A stretch of DNA of 64,000 nt from an uncultured Oscillospiraceae bacterium. GTDB taxonomy: Bacteria > Bacillota > Clostridia > Oscillospirales > Ruminococcaceae. The notes beneath the pieces are model-generated. The model made no database searches. It saw only the letters and a program-made list of their open reading frames with translations, and was not told where the DNA came from. The stretch is taken from positions 1-64,000 of the forward strand of contig CAJFOX010000006.1 of NCBI GenBank assembly GCA_904397845.1, written 5' to 3'. The position numbers and the translations under genes are program-made. How positions within the stretch are numbered: position 1 is the first letter of the stretch; each line of letters begins with the position of its first letter. Positions 8,860 through 16,970 of this stretch are shown here, piece after piece.

Positions 8860-9036
8860 ACAATCTGCTGGTAAGATATAGTCATTCCAAGGAATCATTA
8901 CTGCCGAGGCCGTTGGGTATGGACGGAATACCGAACCAACGGTCAGGCGGACAACCAATTCTCCCTGTATATAGGGTTTTCATACAGTATCTCGCCAAAA
9001 AACCGGCAGGTTCTTCTTTTGAACCTCCGGTTTTTT
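8860..9036 (+). ncRNA. Structured RNA with 6S-like architecture
   Basis: The otherwise empty interval folds into one long rod. A closing stem pairs 8870-8882 (GGTAAGATATAGT) with 8984-8996 (ACAGTATCTCGCC). A large internal bubble holds a small hairpin on each side (ATTCC-AA-GGAAT and CCCT-GTATAT-AGGG). The upper stem is CTGCC/GGCGG, then CCGTTGG/CCAACGG, then GGTAT/ATACC. A terminator follows at once. Length (about 177 nt) and rod-bubble-rod layout match bacterial 6S RNA, which binds sigmaA-RNA polymerase. I cannot confirm family membership from sequence alone. Confidence 0.55.
9001..9036. terminator. Bidirectional terminator (RNA on +, proBA on -)
   Basis: AACCGG-c-AGGTTC and GAACCT-CCGGTT arms with T-runs on both strands. 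Confidence 0.85.
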
Positions 9037-9109
9037 GGCTCTAATGGCTAAAATTGATTAAAAATAGGAGCTGCCTTGGCATCTCCCCATATGGAAAAAT
9101 CCAGAGATT

Positions 9110-10360
9110 TTACCGCACATGCCCATTTCCATGAATCACATATTTATAAGAGCACAATGCCTCCAGCCCAAAAGGGCCCCTCGCATGGAGCTTTTGCGTC
9201 GAAATCCCCATTTCACAGCCCAGCCCGAATTCTTCTCCGTCGGTGAACCGCGTAGACGCATTGACATAGACGGCAGCACTGTCCACACGCGCAATAAAAT
9301 ACTTTGCCGCATCGGGATCCGCCGTGATAATCGCCTCACTGTGTCCGGTAGAATGAGCGGAGATATGAGAAATCGCTTCGTCGATATGATCTACCACTTT
9401 AACTGCAAGGATATAATCCAGAAATTCTGTATCAAAATCCTGTTCTCCCGCCGGAACACCGGGGATAATCTTCTGCGCTCGCCTATCCAGCCGCAGTTCT
9501 ACCGGATGACCGCCCCGCCGCTCATCAACCAGCCTTTGCTTCAATGCGGGCAGGAAACGGTCGGCAATTCCAGCATGAACCAGACAAACCTCTTCTGCAT
9601 TGCAGACAGACGGGCGGCTGGCTTTCGCATTTTCGACGATATCCAGCGCCATCTCCTGATCGGCCGCCTTGTCTACATAAACATGGCAGATACCGGTACC
9701 GGTCTGAATACAGGGTACTTTGGCGTTGGCCATGCAGGCCGAAATAAGCCCCTTGCCGCCGCGTGGGATTAAAAGGTCCACCAGCCCCACAGCTGTCATC
9801 AGTTCCATTGCAGAAGCACGGGAAGTATCTTCAATCAAAGTAACGGCGGTCTCCGGCAACCCGGCCAAGACAAGTCCGCGGCGAAGCGCTTTTGTGATTT
9901 GGAACGCTGTCCGGTGCGCTTCCTTTCCACACCGCAAAATGCAAACGTTGCCGCTTTTCACCGCCAGTGCCGCTGCGTCGCTGGTCACATTCGGTCGGCT
10001 TTCATAAATAATTGCTACCACTCCCATGGGAACCTGAGTCCGACATATAACCAGGCCATTCGGCCGGATCGTTTCCGAAAGGATCTTTCCCACCGGATCC
10101 GGAAGGGCTGCCACCGCTCGGATTCCCCGTGCCATGTCCTGGATACGCGCAGGAGACAGTGCCAAACGATCCAGCATAACCTCACTGATAAGGCTCCGCG
10201 CCGCCGTTAAATCCTCCCGATTGGCGTCTAAAATACGCTCCTGCGCCTTTTCCAGCGCATCTGCCATGGCTAAAAGCGCATCATTTTTCTGTTCTGTGCC
10301 GGCTGATGCCAGCGCACTTTTGGCGCCCTGCGCGTTTTGTAACTGCCCCAAAGTCGTCAT
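9110..10360 (-). CDS. proA: Gamma-glutamyl phosphate reductase
   Basis: Second step of proline synthesis: NADPH-dependent reduction of glutamyl-5-phosphate to the semialdehyde. 416 aa, full length, aldehyde-dehydrogenase fold. Recognisable segments are VPMGVVAIIYESRPNVTSDAAAL, the catalytic-Cys stretch RPSVCNAEEVCLV and the C-terminal TRFTDGEEFGLGCEMGIST. AAAGGAA precedes ATG 10360. It lies 27 bases after proB in the same operon. Confidence 0.97.
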   Translation of the reverse strand: MTTLGQLQNAQGAKSALASAGTEQKNDALLAMADALEKAQERILDANREDLTAARSLISEVMLDRLALSPARIQDMARGIRAVAALPDPVGKILSETIRPNGLVICRTQVPMGVVAIIYESRPNVTSDAAALAVKSGNVCILRCGKEAHRTAFQITKALRRGLVLAGLPETAVTLIEDTSRASAMELMTAVGLVDLLIPRGGKGLISACMANAKVPCIQTGTGICHVYVDKAADQEMALDIVENAKASRPSVCNAEEVCLVHAGIADRFLPALKQRLVDERRGGHPVELRLDRRAQKIIPGVPAGEQDFDTEFLDYILAVKVVDHIDEAISHISAHSTGHSEAIITADPDAAKYFIARVDSAAVYVNASTRFTDGEEFGLGCEMGISTQKLHARGPFGLEALCSYKYVIHGNGHVR

Positions 10361-10387
10361 AAAAATTCCTTTCTTATCTGGAAGTGC

Positions 10388-11173
10388 CTAATTTCCAAAA
10401 GCAGACCGCCTGCCGCTTTTAAAAAGCGTCCCCACAGGGGTCCCCGCTATGATATCATAAAGCTTCTCCGGCTGCTGCCCGTTGGAAATGACCATGTCAA
10501 ACCCGTTCTCCATCGCTGTTTTTGCCGCTTTTAGCTTGGTCTCCATACCGCCGCAGGCCAGATCGCTGCCTTTTCCTCCCGCCAGAGCATAAATCTCCGG
10601 CGTTAATTCTTCTACCAGGGGGATCAGACGGGCATCGGAATCTTTTCGGGGATCGGCAGTGAACAGCCCGTCTATATCGCTTAATAGCACCAACAGATCC
10701 GCACTGGCACATTTTGCCACAATGGCAGCCAGGGTATCGTTATCCCCCACCGCAATTTCTTCCGTGGCAACAGTATCGTTTTCATTGACAATCGGTAATG
10801 CCCCCAGCTCCAGCAGGCGGTAAAGGGTATTTTGAAAATTTGTCCGCCGCTCGCCGTTTTCCAGATCCTCACCAGTCAGCAGCATTTGGGCAACCGTGTG
10901 GTTATATTCTGTAAAAAGCTTATCGTAAACGTACATCAATTCACACTGGCCCACCGCGGCAGCAGCCTGTTTGGTCGGCATATCGTTTGGGCGCTGCGAA
11001 AGAGACAGCTTGCCCACGCCCATCCCAATGGCGCCAGAGGAAACCAGGATTATCTGATGTCCTGCATTTTTCAAATCGCTTAGCACCCGGCACAGTTGTT
11101 CTACCCGCCGGATGTTAAGCCTCCCGGTCGCATGAGCCAGCGTAGATGTGCCGACTTTGACAACTACCCGCAT
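10388..11173 (-). CDS. proB: Glutamate 5-kinase
   Basis: ATP-dependent first step of proline synthesis. 261 aa from ATG 11173 (MRVVVKVGTSTL), chosen because AGGGAG stands just before it and overlaps the prfB stop region. Amino-acid-kinase fold with VKVGTSTL, the SSGAIGMG loop, NENDTVAT and LLSDIDGLFTADP. There is no C-terminal PUA domain, so this is the short form. It directly follows prfB, with the ribosome site embedded at the prfB end, so it may be co-transcribed with it. Confidence 0.95.
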   Translation of the reverse strand: MRVVVKVGTSTLAHATGRLNIRRVEQLCRVLSDLKNAGHQIILVSSGAIGMGVGKLSLSQRPNDMPTKQAAAAVGQCELMYVYDKLFTEYNHTVAQMLLTGEDLENGERRTNFQNTLYRLLELGALPIVNENDTVATEEIAVGDNDTLAAIVAKCASADLLVLLSDIDGLFTADPRKDSDARLIPLVEELTPEIYALAGGKGSDLACGGMETKLKAAKTAMENGFDMVISNGQQPEKLYDIIAGTPVGTLFKSGRRSAFGN

Positions 11174-11187
11174 AAAAACACTCCCTG

Positions 11188-12306
11188 TCATTTTTGCAGC
11201 TGGCCTAAGCTGCTGGCCTTCAGGTAGGCATTGATAAACCCATCCAAGTCCCCGTCCATCACGGCACTGATATTGCCATTTTCAAATCCAGTGCGGTGGT
11301 CTTTTACTAACGTATAGGGCATAAACACATAAGAACGGATCTGATTGCCCCAGCCAATATCCTTCTGGTCACCCTTGATGTCCTCGATCTTTTCCAGATG
11401 TTCCCGCTCCTTAATTTCAACCAGCTTGGAACGCAGCATTTTCATTGCGACTTCCCGGTTCTGGTGCTGGCTACGCTCGTTCTGACAGGACACGATCACG
11501 CCGGTGGGAAGGTGGGTGATCCGGATTGCAGATTCCGTTTTATTCACATGCTGGCCGCCGGCGCCGCTGGAACGATAGGTATCGACCTTCAAATCCTCTT
11601 CTCGTATCTCTACGGCTGTATCGTCGTCGATCTCCGGCATAACTTCTAAAGAAGCAAAGGAAGTGTGCCTTCGACCGGAAGCATCAAAGGGAGATACCCG
11701 GACCAGCCGGTGGACGCCAGTCTCCGACTTGAGATAGCCGTAAGCGTTCAACCCCTCCACCAATACCGAAGCGCTTTTTATGCCCGCTTCCTCTCCGTCG
11801 AGGATATCCAGGACCTTTACTTTGAAGCCATGCCGCTCAGCCCAACGGGTATACATCCGCAACAGCATCTGCACCCAATCCTGGGATTCGGTGCCCCCCG
11901 CGCCTGCATGAAAGGTCAAGATGGCATTTTTGCCGTCATATTCTCCGGACAGAAGAGTTAAAAGCTTCTGCTCCTCATAATAAGACGCCAGAGCTTGGTA
12001 AAGCGTCTGTATTTCCGCATAGGAGGATTCATCCTGTTCCTCCATGGCAATTTCAATCAGCGTGGCCAAGTCTTCGTAGTCGCTTTCCATCTTTGTATAG
12101 GTGGCGACCTTTGCTTTGATCTGGCTGATTTGTTGCAGAACTCTGGAGGAATTTTCTAAATCATTCCAGAAATCGGGATCCGCTGTTTTCTCCTCCAGCT
12201 CCTGTTGCTTTTTCACCAGGTCATCCATTCCAATCGCGGACCGATAATCGTCAATCTGCGGTTTTAATTCCAACAGCTTGCTTTTCAGTTCTTCTAATTG
12301 AATCAT
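11188..12306 (-). CDS. prfB: Peptide chain release factor 2, without programmed frameshift
   Basis: RF2 terminates translation at UGA and UAA. 372 aa in one uninterrupted frame. The N-terminal coiled-coil region continues through residues 20-50 with no internal stop, so the usual in-frame UGA frameshift site near codon 25 is absent. The tripeptide region VSPFDASGRR supplies SPF, and GAGGQHVNKTESA supplies the catalytic GGQ. AAGGAG precedes ATG 12306. A 177-base leader holds a short upstream reading frame that overlaps the start. The proBA operon follows. Confidence 0.96.
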   Translation of the reverse strand: MIQLEELKSKLLELKPQIDDYRSAIGMDDLVKKQQELEEKTADPDFWNDLENSSRVLQQISQIKAKVATYTKMESDYEDLATLIEIAMEEQDESSYAEIQTLYQALASYYEEQKLLTLLSGEYDGKNAILTFHAGAGGTESQDWVQMLLRMYTRWAERHGFKVKVLDILDGEEAGIKSASVLVEGLNAYGYLKSETGVHRLVRVSPFDASGRRHTSFASLEVMPEIDDDTAVEIREEDLKVDTYRSSGAGGQHVNKTESAIRITHLPTGVIVSCQNERSQHQNREVAMKMLRSKLVEIKEREHLEKIEDIKGDQKDIGWGNQIRSYVFMPYTLVKDHRTGFENGNISAVMDGDLDGFINAYLKASSLGQLQK

Positions 12307-12385
12307 AATATCTCCTTATGCCCATAAATTGATTACATTTAAAGCAACGCAAAAACTCCACAAGCCCACGCATACAAACACTCAT
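12251..12385 (-). CDS. Possible upstream reading frame overlapping the prfB start (44 aa)
   Basis: In the prfB leader, GAGG eight bases before ATG 12385 opens a 44-codon frame (MSVCMRGLVEFLRC...). It runs past the prfB start in another phase and stops at TGA followed by C (12251-12253). UGA is the codon read by RF2 itself, and UGA-C is a weak stop context. The ribosome site sits in the hairpin AGAGG-cga-CCTCT. It could couple termination efficiency to prfB initiation, or it may be chance. Confidence 0.25.
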   Translation of the reverse strand: MSVCMRGLVEFLRCFKCNQFMGIRRYYDSIRRTEKQAVGIKTAD

Positions 12386-12489
12386 AGAGGTCGCCTCTTT
12401 ATATAACGTTTAAAACAGCCCAATGTGTTTCTCCAAGGTACAAAATCGCTGCCATACAACCATACCGAACAGCTGATACAAACATTTTT

Positions 12490-12518
12490 ATTATAAGAAA
12501 TATTCTCTCAAATGTAAA
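12490..12518 (-). promoter_or_regulatory. Promoter of prfB
   Basis: TTTACA (12513-12518), 17-base spacer, TATAAT (12490-12495) on the minus strand. Predicted leader about 177 bases. The rest of the 12307-12731 gap shows no gene apart from the small upstream frame. Confidence 0.7.
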
Positions 12519-12731
12519 GCTTTCGCCGTGTCACGGCAAATGTTTTCAAAGTGTTCAAAAATAGGTGCTTTTTCTCTGCTTTTTTTCAGTTGGATTTTGT
12601 TGTAAAATAATAATAATCTTTTTACATTAAATCTGTTTTTCAATGTCCGCAACGCTGAAATGCTCGGCAATTGTAAAAATAGGTTTTCTCTTTTCTCATT
12701 TTTTGAAAATCCACAAAGGAGTGGCTCTTGC

Positions 12732-13676
12732 TTGAATAAATATTCCAATGCAATCTGTCCTGTCTGCGGAAAGCCCTTTTCCGAAAACGACGATATTGTC
12801 ATCTGCCCCGACTGTGGCGCTCCCCATCATCGGGAGTGTTATCGCCGTTTGGGCCATTGTGCGCTGATTGAAAATCACAAATTGGGGAAAAATTGGGAAC
12901 CTCCTGCCGGGTCCAAATCAGAATCCGGCACACCGGTCAAATGTCCCCGCTGTGGAGCAGAAAACCCAGAGGACGGGATCTTTTGCAGCAGCTGCGGCGC
13001 ACGCCTGGCCGGCCAAGCACAAACCGGTAACGGGAATCCCCCTCCTTTTCAGCAGCGCCCTCCTTTTGGCGGTGGAATTCCCCCATATGGCATCCCCTAT
13101 GGGGATTCTTATGGAGGTGCGAATCCTGATGAAGAAATGGACGGCATAAAGGTGCGGGATCTCTCCCAATTTATTGGTAACAACTCAGCTTATTTTTTGT
13201 CTAATTTTTTGAGGATCAAACGATCTGGGCGGCCCATTTCCTTTAATTTTTCCGCTTTGTTTTTTGGTTGGCAATATTTTTTATATCGAAAAATGTACGG
13301 GCTCTCGTTCCTAATTTTTGCCGTCACTACCCTTTTGAATATCCCTTCTGCTATCTGCTTATATGAAGACCTGGCGGTTTCTTCCGGCTTGATGACCGGG
13401 TATTCCACCTCATTCGAGTCCATGCTGCTGGCCGCGCAAATCTGCAGTATCATTTCTACGGTCCTTTCCATGGCACTATGCCTGTTCTGTAACTGGCTAT
13501 ATTATCGCCATTGCATCCGAAAAATCCAAAAGATTCAGAATAAGGTTTTCGTTTCGCAGCAGGAATATTCTGCCACACTGGCGAAAAAAGGGCGCACCAA
13601 TCTGTTTGCCATCGGTTTTTTAATGATGGTATATGTCGTGTTCTGCATGATTTTAATGCCACACCTGATCATTTGA
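12732..13676 (+). CDS. RING-like/zinc-ribbon membrane protein with DUF2628-type C-terminus
   Basis: About 314 aa. I favour TTG 12732 because AAAGGAG lies ten bases upstream; the ATG at 12660 has no ribosome site. The N-terminus holds a prokaryotic RING-like cluster (CPVCGKPF, CPDCGAPHHREC, then GHC at about residues 9-43). A zinc ribbon CPRCG...CSSCG (about 72-90) follows, then a Pro/Gly-rich linker. A DUF2628-like membrane part with four helices begins at about ISFNFSALFFGWQYFLYRK. Such proteins are common in Ruminococcaceae. They are thought to be membrane scaffolds, but their role is unknown. Confidence 0.75.
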   Translation: MNKYSNAICPVCGKPFSENDDIVICPDCGAPHHRECYRRLGHCALIENHKLGKNWEPPAGSKSESGTPVKCPRCGAENPEDGIFCSSCGARLAGQAQTGNGNPPPFQQRPPFGGGIPPYGIPYGDSYGGANPDEEMDGIKVRDLSQFIGNNSAYFLSNFLRIKRSGRPISFNFSALFFGWQYFLYRKMYGLSFLIFAVTTLLNIPSAICLYEDLAVSSGLMTGYSTSFESMLLAAQICSIISTVLSMALCLFCNWLYYRHCIRKIQKIQNKVFVSQQEYSATLAKKGRTNLFAIGFLMMVYVVFCMILMPHLII

Positions 13677-13725
13677 GCAGAATTCCGCTTTTGTAACAGA
13701 ATCCGGAATTGGAGGGTTTATATTA

Positions 13726-13752
13726 AAAGCAGTTATTGAAAACTGTTTTTTT
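13726..13752 (+). terminator. Weak terminator before galU
   Basis: AAAGCAGTT and AACTGTTTT arms followed by a T-run. It would end the zinc-ribbon transcript. Confidence 0.5.
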
Positions 13753-13788
13753 ACTGGCATCACCCTATCATTTAGAGGAGGAAATCGT

Positions 13789-14658
13789 ATGAAAGTCACT
13801 AAGGCGATCATCCCTGCCGCGGGCCTCGGAACGCGTGTTCTGCCTGCTTCCAAGTCTATTCCAAAAGAGATGCTGCCTATTGTGGACAAGCCCGCTATCC
13901 AATACATTGTGGAAGAAGCGGTGCAATCAGGAATTACTGATATTCTCATTATTACCAACCGTGGTAAAAGCCCTATGGAAGACCATTTTGACCGTGCACC
14001 GGAACTGGAAGAACGCCTTTTGGCCTCTGGCAAAACAGAGTTGTATGACGAGATTGTATCTATTACTGAGATGGCAAACATTCAATACATTCGCCAAAAG
14101 GAAACCAAAGGTTTGGGACATGCAGTCTGGTGCGCCAAATCCTTTGTTGGCGACGACCCATTTGCAGTGATGTATGGCGACGATGTCATTATCAGCGATC
14201 TTCCCGCCTGCGGACAGCTTTGCCGTGCATACGAGGAATTTGGCCTTGCCACTGTAGGAATGAAGGAAGTAACTGCCGAGCAGATTTTAAAATATTCTTC
14301 GCTCAAAACCGAGCCTATCCGGGACAATTTGTTCCGGGTCACCGATATGATTGAAAAACCCAGGCCAGATCAGGTATTGTCTTTGTATTCTATTTTGGGG
14401 CGTTGTGTGCTTCCCCCGAAAATTTTTGACATTTTGGAAAATACTGCCCCCGGTGCGGGTGGAGAAATCCAACTGACCGACGCGATGCTGCAGCTGGCTC
14501 GTACCGAAGGCATGATCGGCGTCGATTATATCGGCACCCGTTATGATATGGGAAATAAGCTGGGAATCCTGCAGGCTTCAGTCGAAGTTGGACTGAAGCA
14601 CCCAGAAATCGGCGCGGAATTGCGGGAATATCTGAAAAAGTTGGCCAAAACGCTTTGA
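13789..14658 (+). CDS. galU: UTP-glucose-1-phosphate uridylyltransferase
   Basis: Makes UDP-glucose for envelope polysaccharides and galactose metabolism. 289 aa, standard length. The nucleotide-binding start is AIIPAAGLGTRVLPASKSIPKE, followed by KPAIQYIVEEA, YGDDVII, and EIQLTDAM near the C-terminus. A strong GAGGAGG precedes ATG 13789. It stands alone, with the rpsF promoter just downstream. Confidence 0.96.
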   Translation: MKVTKAIIPAAGLGTRVLPASKSIPKEMLPIVDKPAIQYIVEEAVQSGITDILIITNRGKSPMEDHFDRAPELEERLLASGKTELYDEIVSITEMANIQYIRQKETKGLGHAVWCAKSFVGDDPFAVMYGDDVIISDLPACGQLCRAYEEFGLATVGMKEVTAEQILKYSSLKTEPIRDNLFRVTDMIEKPRPDQVLSLYSILGRCVLPPKIFDILENTAPGAGGEIQLTDAMLQLARTEGMIGVDYIGTRYDMGNKLGILQASVEVGLKHPEIGAELREYLKKLAKTL

Positions 14659-14674
14659 TCCGGGTATTTTTGCA

Positions 14675-14703
14675 TTGACTTTACCTGGCAAAGCTGATAA
14701 AAT
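14675..14703 (+). promoter_or_regulatory. Promoter of the rpsF operon
   Basis: TTGACT (14675-14680), 17-base spacer, TAAAAT (14698-14703); start expected near 14710. Confidence 0.8.
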
Positions 14704-14711
14704 AGTTTCGT

Positions 14712-14780
14712 TATGCGGCTGTATTAGCCTCTAACATCCTTGCTCTGCTCGAGAGGCAGGGCCTAATGTCCAAAAGGAGG
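14712..14780 (+). promoter_or_regulatory. Candidate rpsF leader (S6:S18 autoregulatory RNA)
   Basis: The leader folds with an outer stem ATTAG/CTAAT, an asymmetric loop, and an inner hairpin CCTTGC/GCAGGG, just before the rpsF ribosome site. In many Firmicutes the S6:S18 complex binds such a leader to control rpsF-ssb-rpsR. Assignment is by position and fold; I did not verify the conserved CCG-containing bulge. Confidence 0.45.
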
Positions 14781-14788
14781 TGTAACAA

Positions 14789-15085
14789 ATGGCAAAAACT
14801 ATTCAACAGTATGAGACCACGATGATCCTGAACACCAAAATCGGTGAGGACGGCATCAATGCGTTGGTTGAAAAGTTCAAAAACCTCATCAGTGAGAACG
14901 GTACAATCGACAATGTGGACGTTTGGGGAAAACGCAGACTTGCTTATGAGATTGAGGACGAGCAGGAAGGTTATTATGTGATGATTACCTTTACTTCCAA
15001 GCCTGAATTTCCCGCTGAACTGGATCGTATCTACAACATTACCGACGGCGTTCTCCGTTCCCTGACCGTAGCAGTGGAAGAATAG
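14789..15085 (+). CDS. rpsF: 30S ribosomal protein S6
   Basis: 98 aa. It starts MAKTIQQYETTMILNTKI, the usual YET start of S6, and has VWGKRRLAYEIEDEQEGYY. AAAGGAGGTG precedes ATG 14789. First gene of the conserved rpsF-ssb-rpsR operon. S6 pairs with S18 on the platform of the small subunit. Confidence 0.97.
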   Translation: MAKTIQQYETTMILNTKIGEDGINALVEKFKNLISENGTIDNVDVWGKRRLAYEIEDEQEGYYVMITFTSKPEFPAELDRIYNITDGVLRSLTVAVEE

Positions 15086-15110
15086 TCAAAAAGAAAGGAC
15101 GGGTTTTGCG

Positions 15111-15563
15111 ATGTATAATAAAGTCATCATTATGGGACGCCTGACTGCTGACCCTGAACTGCGGCAAACCCCCAATAACATTTCCGTCACTTCTTTTACC
15201 GTCGCCTGTGACCGTGCCTACTCTAAGAGTGCCGAGCGGCAGACAGATTTTATTGACTGCGTCGCCTGGAGAAGCACTGCTGAATTTGTTTGCCGGTATT
15301 TTCAAAAAGGCAAACCGATTTTAGTAGAAGGCCGCCTTCAGGTAACCAACTATACGGATAAAAACGGCGAAAAACGCAGACGTTATGAGGTTGTAACGGA
15401 CAACGTGCATTTCGTTGATGGCAGCAGAAACAACAATTCCGGCGATTCCAGCAATCCTTTCTCTACTCCCGCTACGAACGGCGCTAACACTGGTGTGGCC
15501 TATTCCAGCGGAAATACAGAGGATTTTGAAGAAATCAGCGGTTTGGACGATCTGCCCTTCTAG
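15111..15563 (+). CDS. ssb: Single-stranded DNA-binding protein
   Basis: 150 aa. The OB fold begins MYNKVIIMGRLTADPELRQT and includes DFIDCVAWRSTAEFVCRYFQKG. A Gly/Asn/Ser-rich linker follows, and the acidic tip EISGLDDLPF recruits DNA repair and replication partners. Lies between rpsF and rpsR in the classic operon. Confidence 0.97.
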   Translation: MYNKVIIMGRLTADPELRQTPNNISVTSFTVACDRAYSKSAERQTDFIDCVAWRSTAEFVCRYFQKGKPILVEGRLQVTNYTDKNGEKRRRYEVVTDNVHFVDGSRNNNSGDSSNPFSTPATNGANTGVAYSSGNTEDFEEISGLDDLPF

Positions 15564-15594
15564 TTCTCATTATTTATAAAAGGAGGTTTTATTT

Positions 15595-15843
15595 ATGGAA
15601 AGACCTGAGAGAGGTAACCGCAGCGGCAGAAAAGGCCGTAAAAAGGTTTGTGCTTTCTGCGCTGATAAAATCGATCATATCAGCTATTACAGAGATATTC
15701 CGAAAATCAGAAGATGCCTGTCCGAAAGGGCGAAGATTATTCCTCGCAGAGTTACCGGCACCTGCGCAAAACACCAGCGGCAGCTGACTGTTGCGATCAA
15801 GCGTGCAAGACATCTGGCTCTTCTCCCCTATACCAGCAATTAA
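15595..15843 (+). CDS. rpsR: 30S ribosomal protein S18
   Basis: 82 aa, basic. [17 protein letters not shown] has the Cys pair often seen in the zinc-binding (C+) form of S18. The C-terminal half, [26 protein letters not shown]-like, is diagnostic. Strong AAAGGAGG before ATG 15595. Confidence 0.97.
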   Translation: MERPERGNRSGRKGRKKVCAFCADKIDHISYYRDIPKIRRCLSERAKIIPRRVTGTCAKHQRQLTVAIKRARHLALLPYTSN

Positions 15844-15847
15844 ATTC

Positions 15848-15884
15848 AAGCCCCCTGTCCTAAATTGGACAGGGGGCTTATATT
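15848..15884 (+). terminator. Terminator of the rpsF operon
   Basis: AAGCCCCCTGTCC and GGACAGGGGGCTT arms followed by a T-rich stretch. Confidence 0.9.
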
Positions 15885-16047
15885 TTCTTTATCGTTAAGC
15901 TCTTTTTCCATAAAGCCTGTAAAGAGTCTGCCCAAAATGGGAATTTCCATAAAAATAGTAACGAATAAGGTGAAAAACTTGGTTGTTTTTCTATTTATTA
16001 CTCTTTTTATTCGGAAAATGAGATCTTTCACGTCATGTGTCTCAATA

Positions 16048-16083
16048 AAAAGTCCACGGCAACTTATTTACCGTGGACTTTTT
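16048..16083 (-). terminator. Terminator of the acyl-CoA ligase/pseudokinase/TIM-barrel operon
   Basis: AAAAGTCCACGG and CCGTGGACTTTT arms with flanking T-runs. The 160-base stretch between this and the rpsF terminator holds nothing I can support. Confidence 0.85.
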
Positions 16084-16121
16084 ATTTTCCTTGCGAGCAC
16101 ATTCAAGTATTCAGGCAAATT

Positions 16122-16934
16122 TTAATCCAGTTGGTTTAAAAGATAACGCATATAGGTGGCAAAATGAGCAAAGACAATTCCCGGTTCTTGAAGGTCAGGA
16201 CACCAACGTTTCACCCATTCCAGCGAAATATAACCATCATATCCGCCTTCATGCAGAATTTTCAGCGTATCAAACACCGGCACGTCGCCATAGCCCATCA
16301 TCCGATACTCGACCTGCCCGTCCTTCATAACCGAATCTTTGACATGCAGATAACAGATCCAGTCTTTCAGATTTTCATAGGTTTCCTTTGGTGTCTCCTG
16401 GTAAAAACGGTATGGATGGTGGATATCCCACAAAACGCCGGCGCTGGGAGAATCAATCGTTCGCATCATTTCTGCCAACACTTGGGAATTTGCCAATGCG
16501 CCGTTGGTTTCGATGAGAACCTTAACCTCTTTTCCCTCCGCATAAGCACAAAGCTGCGCATACAGATCCCGTGTTTGGGAGAGATTTTCCTCGCCTGTCG
16601 GCTGTGGAACCGAAGACACCATTACCCGTACATACGGAGATTTTACGATCTTTGCAAAATCAATATAGGCTTTTGCCTCCTGCATATATTTCTCTGGATC
16701 AGCCCCACCCAGGCAGGCGCCAGAAGTCAACATGGAAAGCTGCATGCCGGACTTTTCAATTCGTTCCAGCGTCTCCATACGCTTGCCCTGATTGAACACC
16801 GGTATCGCCGGCGCAAACATTTCATTGGCCACACCCCGTACTTCAATCCCGTTCATGCCAAGATCCTTGGCCGTCGCGAAAATCTCATTCCAGGACCAAC
16901 CGGGGCATCCCAGCGTTGACAAGGAAAGCTTCAT
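16122..16934 (-). CDS. Sugar phosphate isomerase/epimerase family TIM-barrel protein
   Basis: 270 aa xylose-isomerase-like TIM barrel (Pfam AP_endonuc_2). Motifs are the start MKLSLSTLGCPGWSW, a metal-ligand stretch ending in LIETNG, GVLWDIHHPYRF, CYLHVKDS, and YDGYISLEWVKRWCP. The substrate is unknown. Family members include tagatose epimerases and inosose dehydratase-like enzymes. It starts 36 bases after the pseudokinase stop and so appears to be the third gene of the operon led by the leucine-type T-box. Confidence 0.8.
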   Translation of the reverse strand: MKLSLSTLGCPGWSWNEIFATAKDLGMNGIEVRGVANEMFAPAIPVFNQGKRMETLERIEKSGMQLSMLTSGACLGGADPEKYMQEAKAYIDFAKIVKSPYVRVMVSSVPQPTGEENLSQTRDLYAQLCAYAEGKEVKVLIETNGALANSQVLAEMMRTIDSPSAGVLWDIHHPYRFYQETPKETYENLKDWICYLHVKDSVMKDGQVEYRMMGYGDVPVFDTLKILHEGGYDGYISLEWVKRWCPDLQEPGIVFAHFATYMRYLLNQLD

Positions 16935-16970
16935 ACTGCATCATCCTTTCATCGTTTATGAGAACAGCCT

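Noticed and set aside
11188-12306. Programmed frameshift in prfB
   Set aside because: The frame is continuous through the N-terminal region; no in-frame UGA with a CUU-UGA-C context is present inside the gene.
15846-16031. Minus-strand frame of 61 codons between rpsR and the TIM-barrel gene
   Set aside because: It starts with GTG lacking a ribosome site and runs through the rpsR terminator hairpin.
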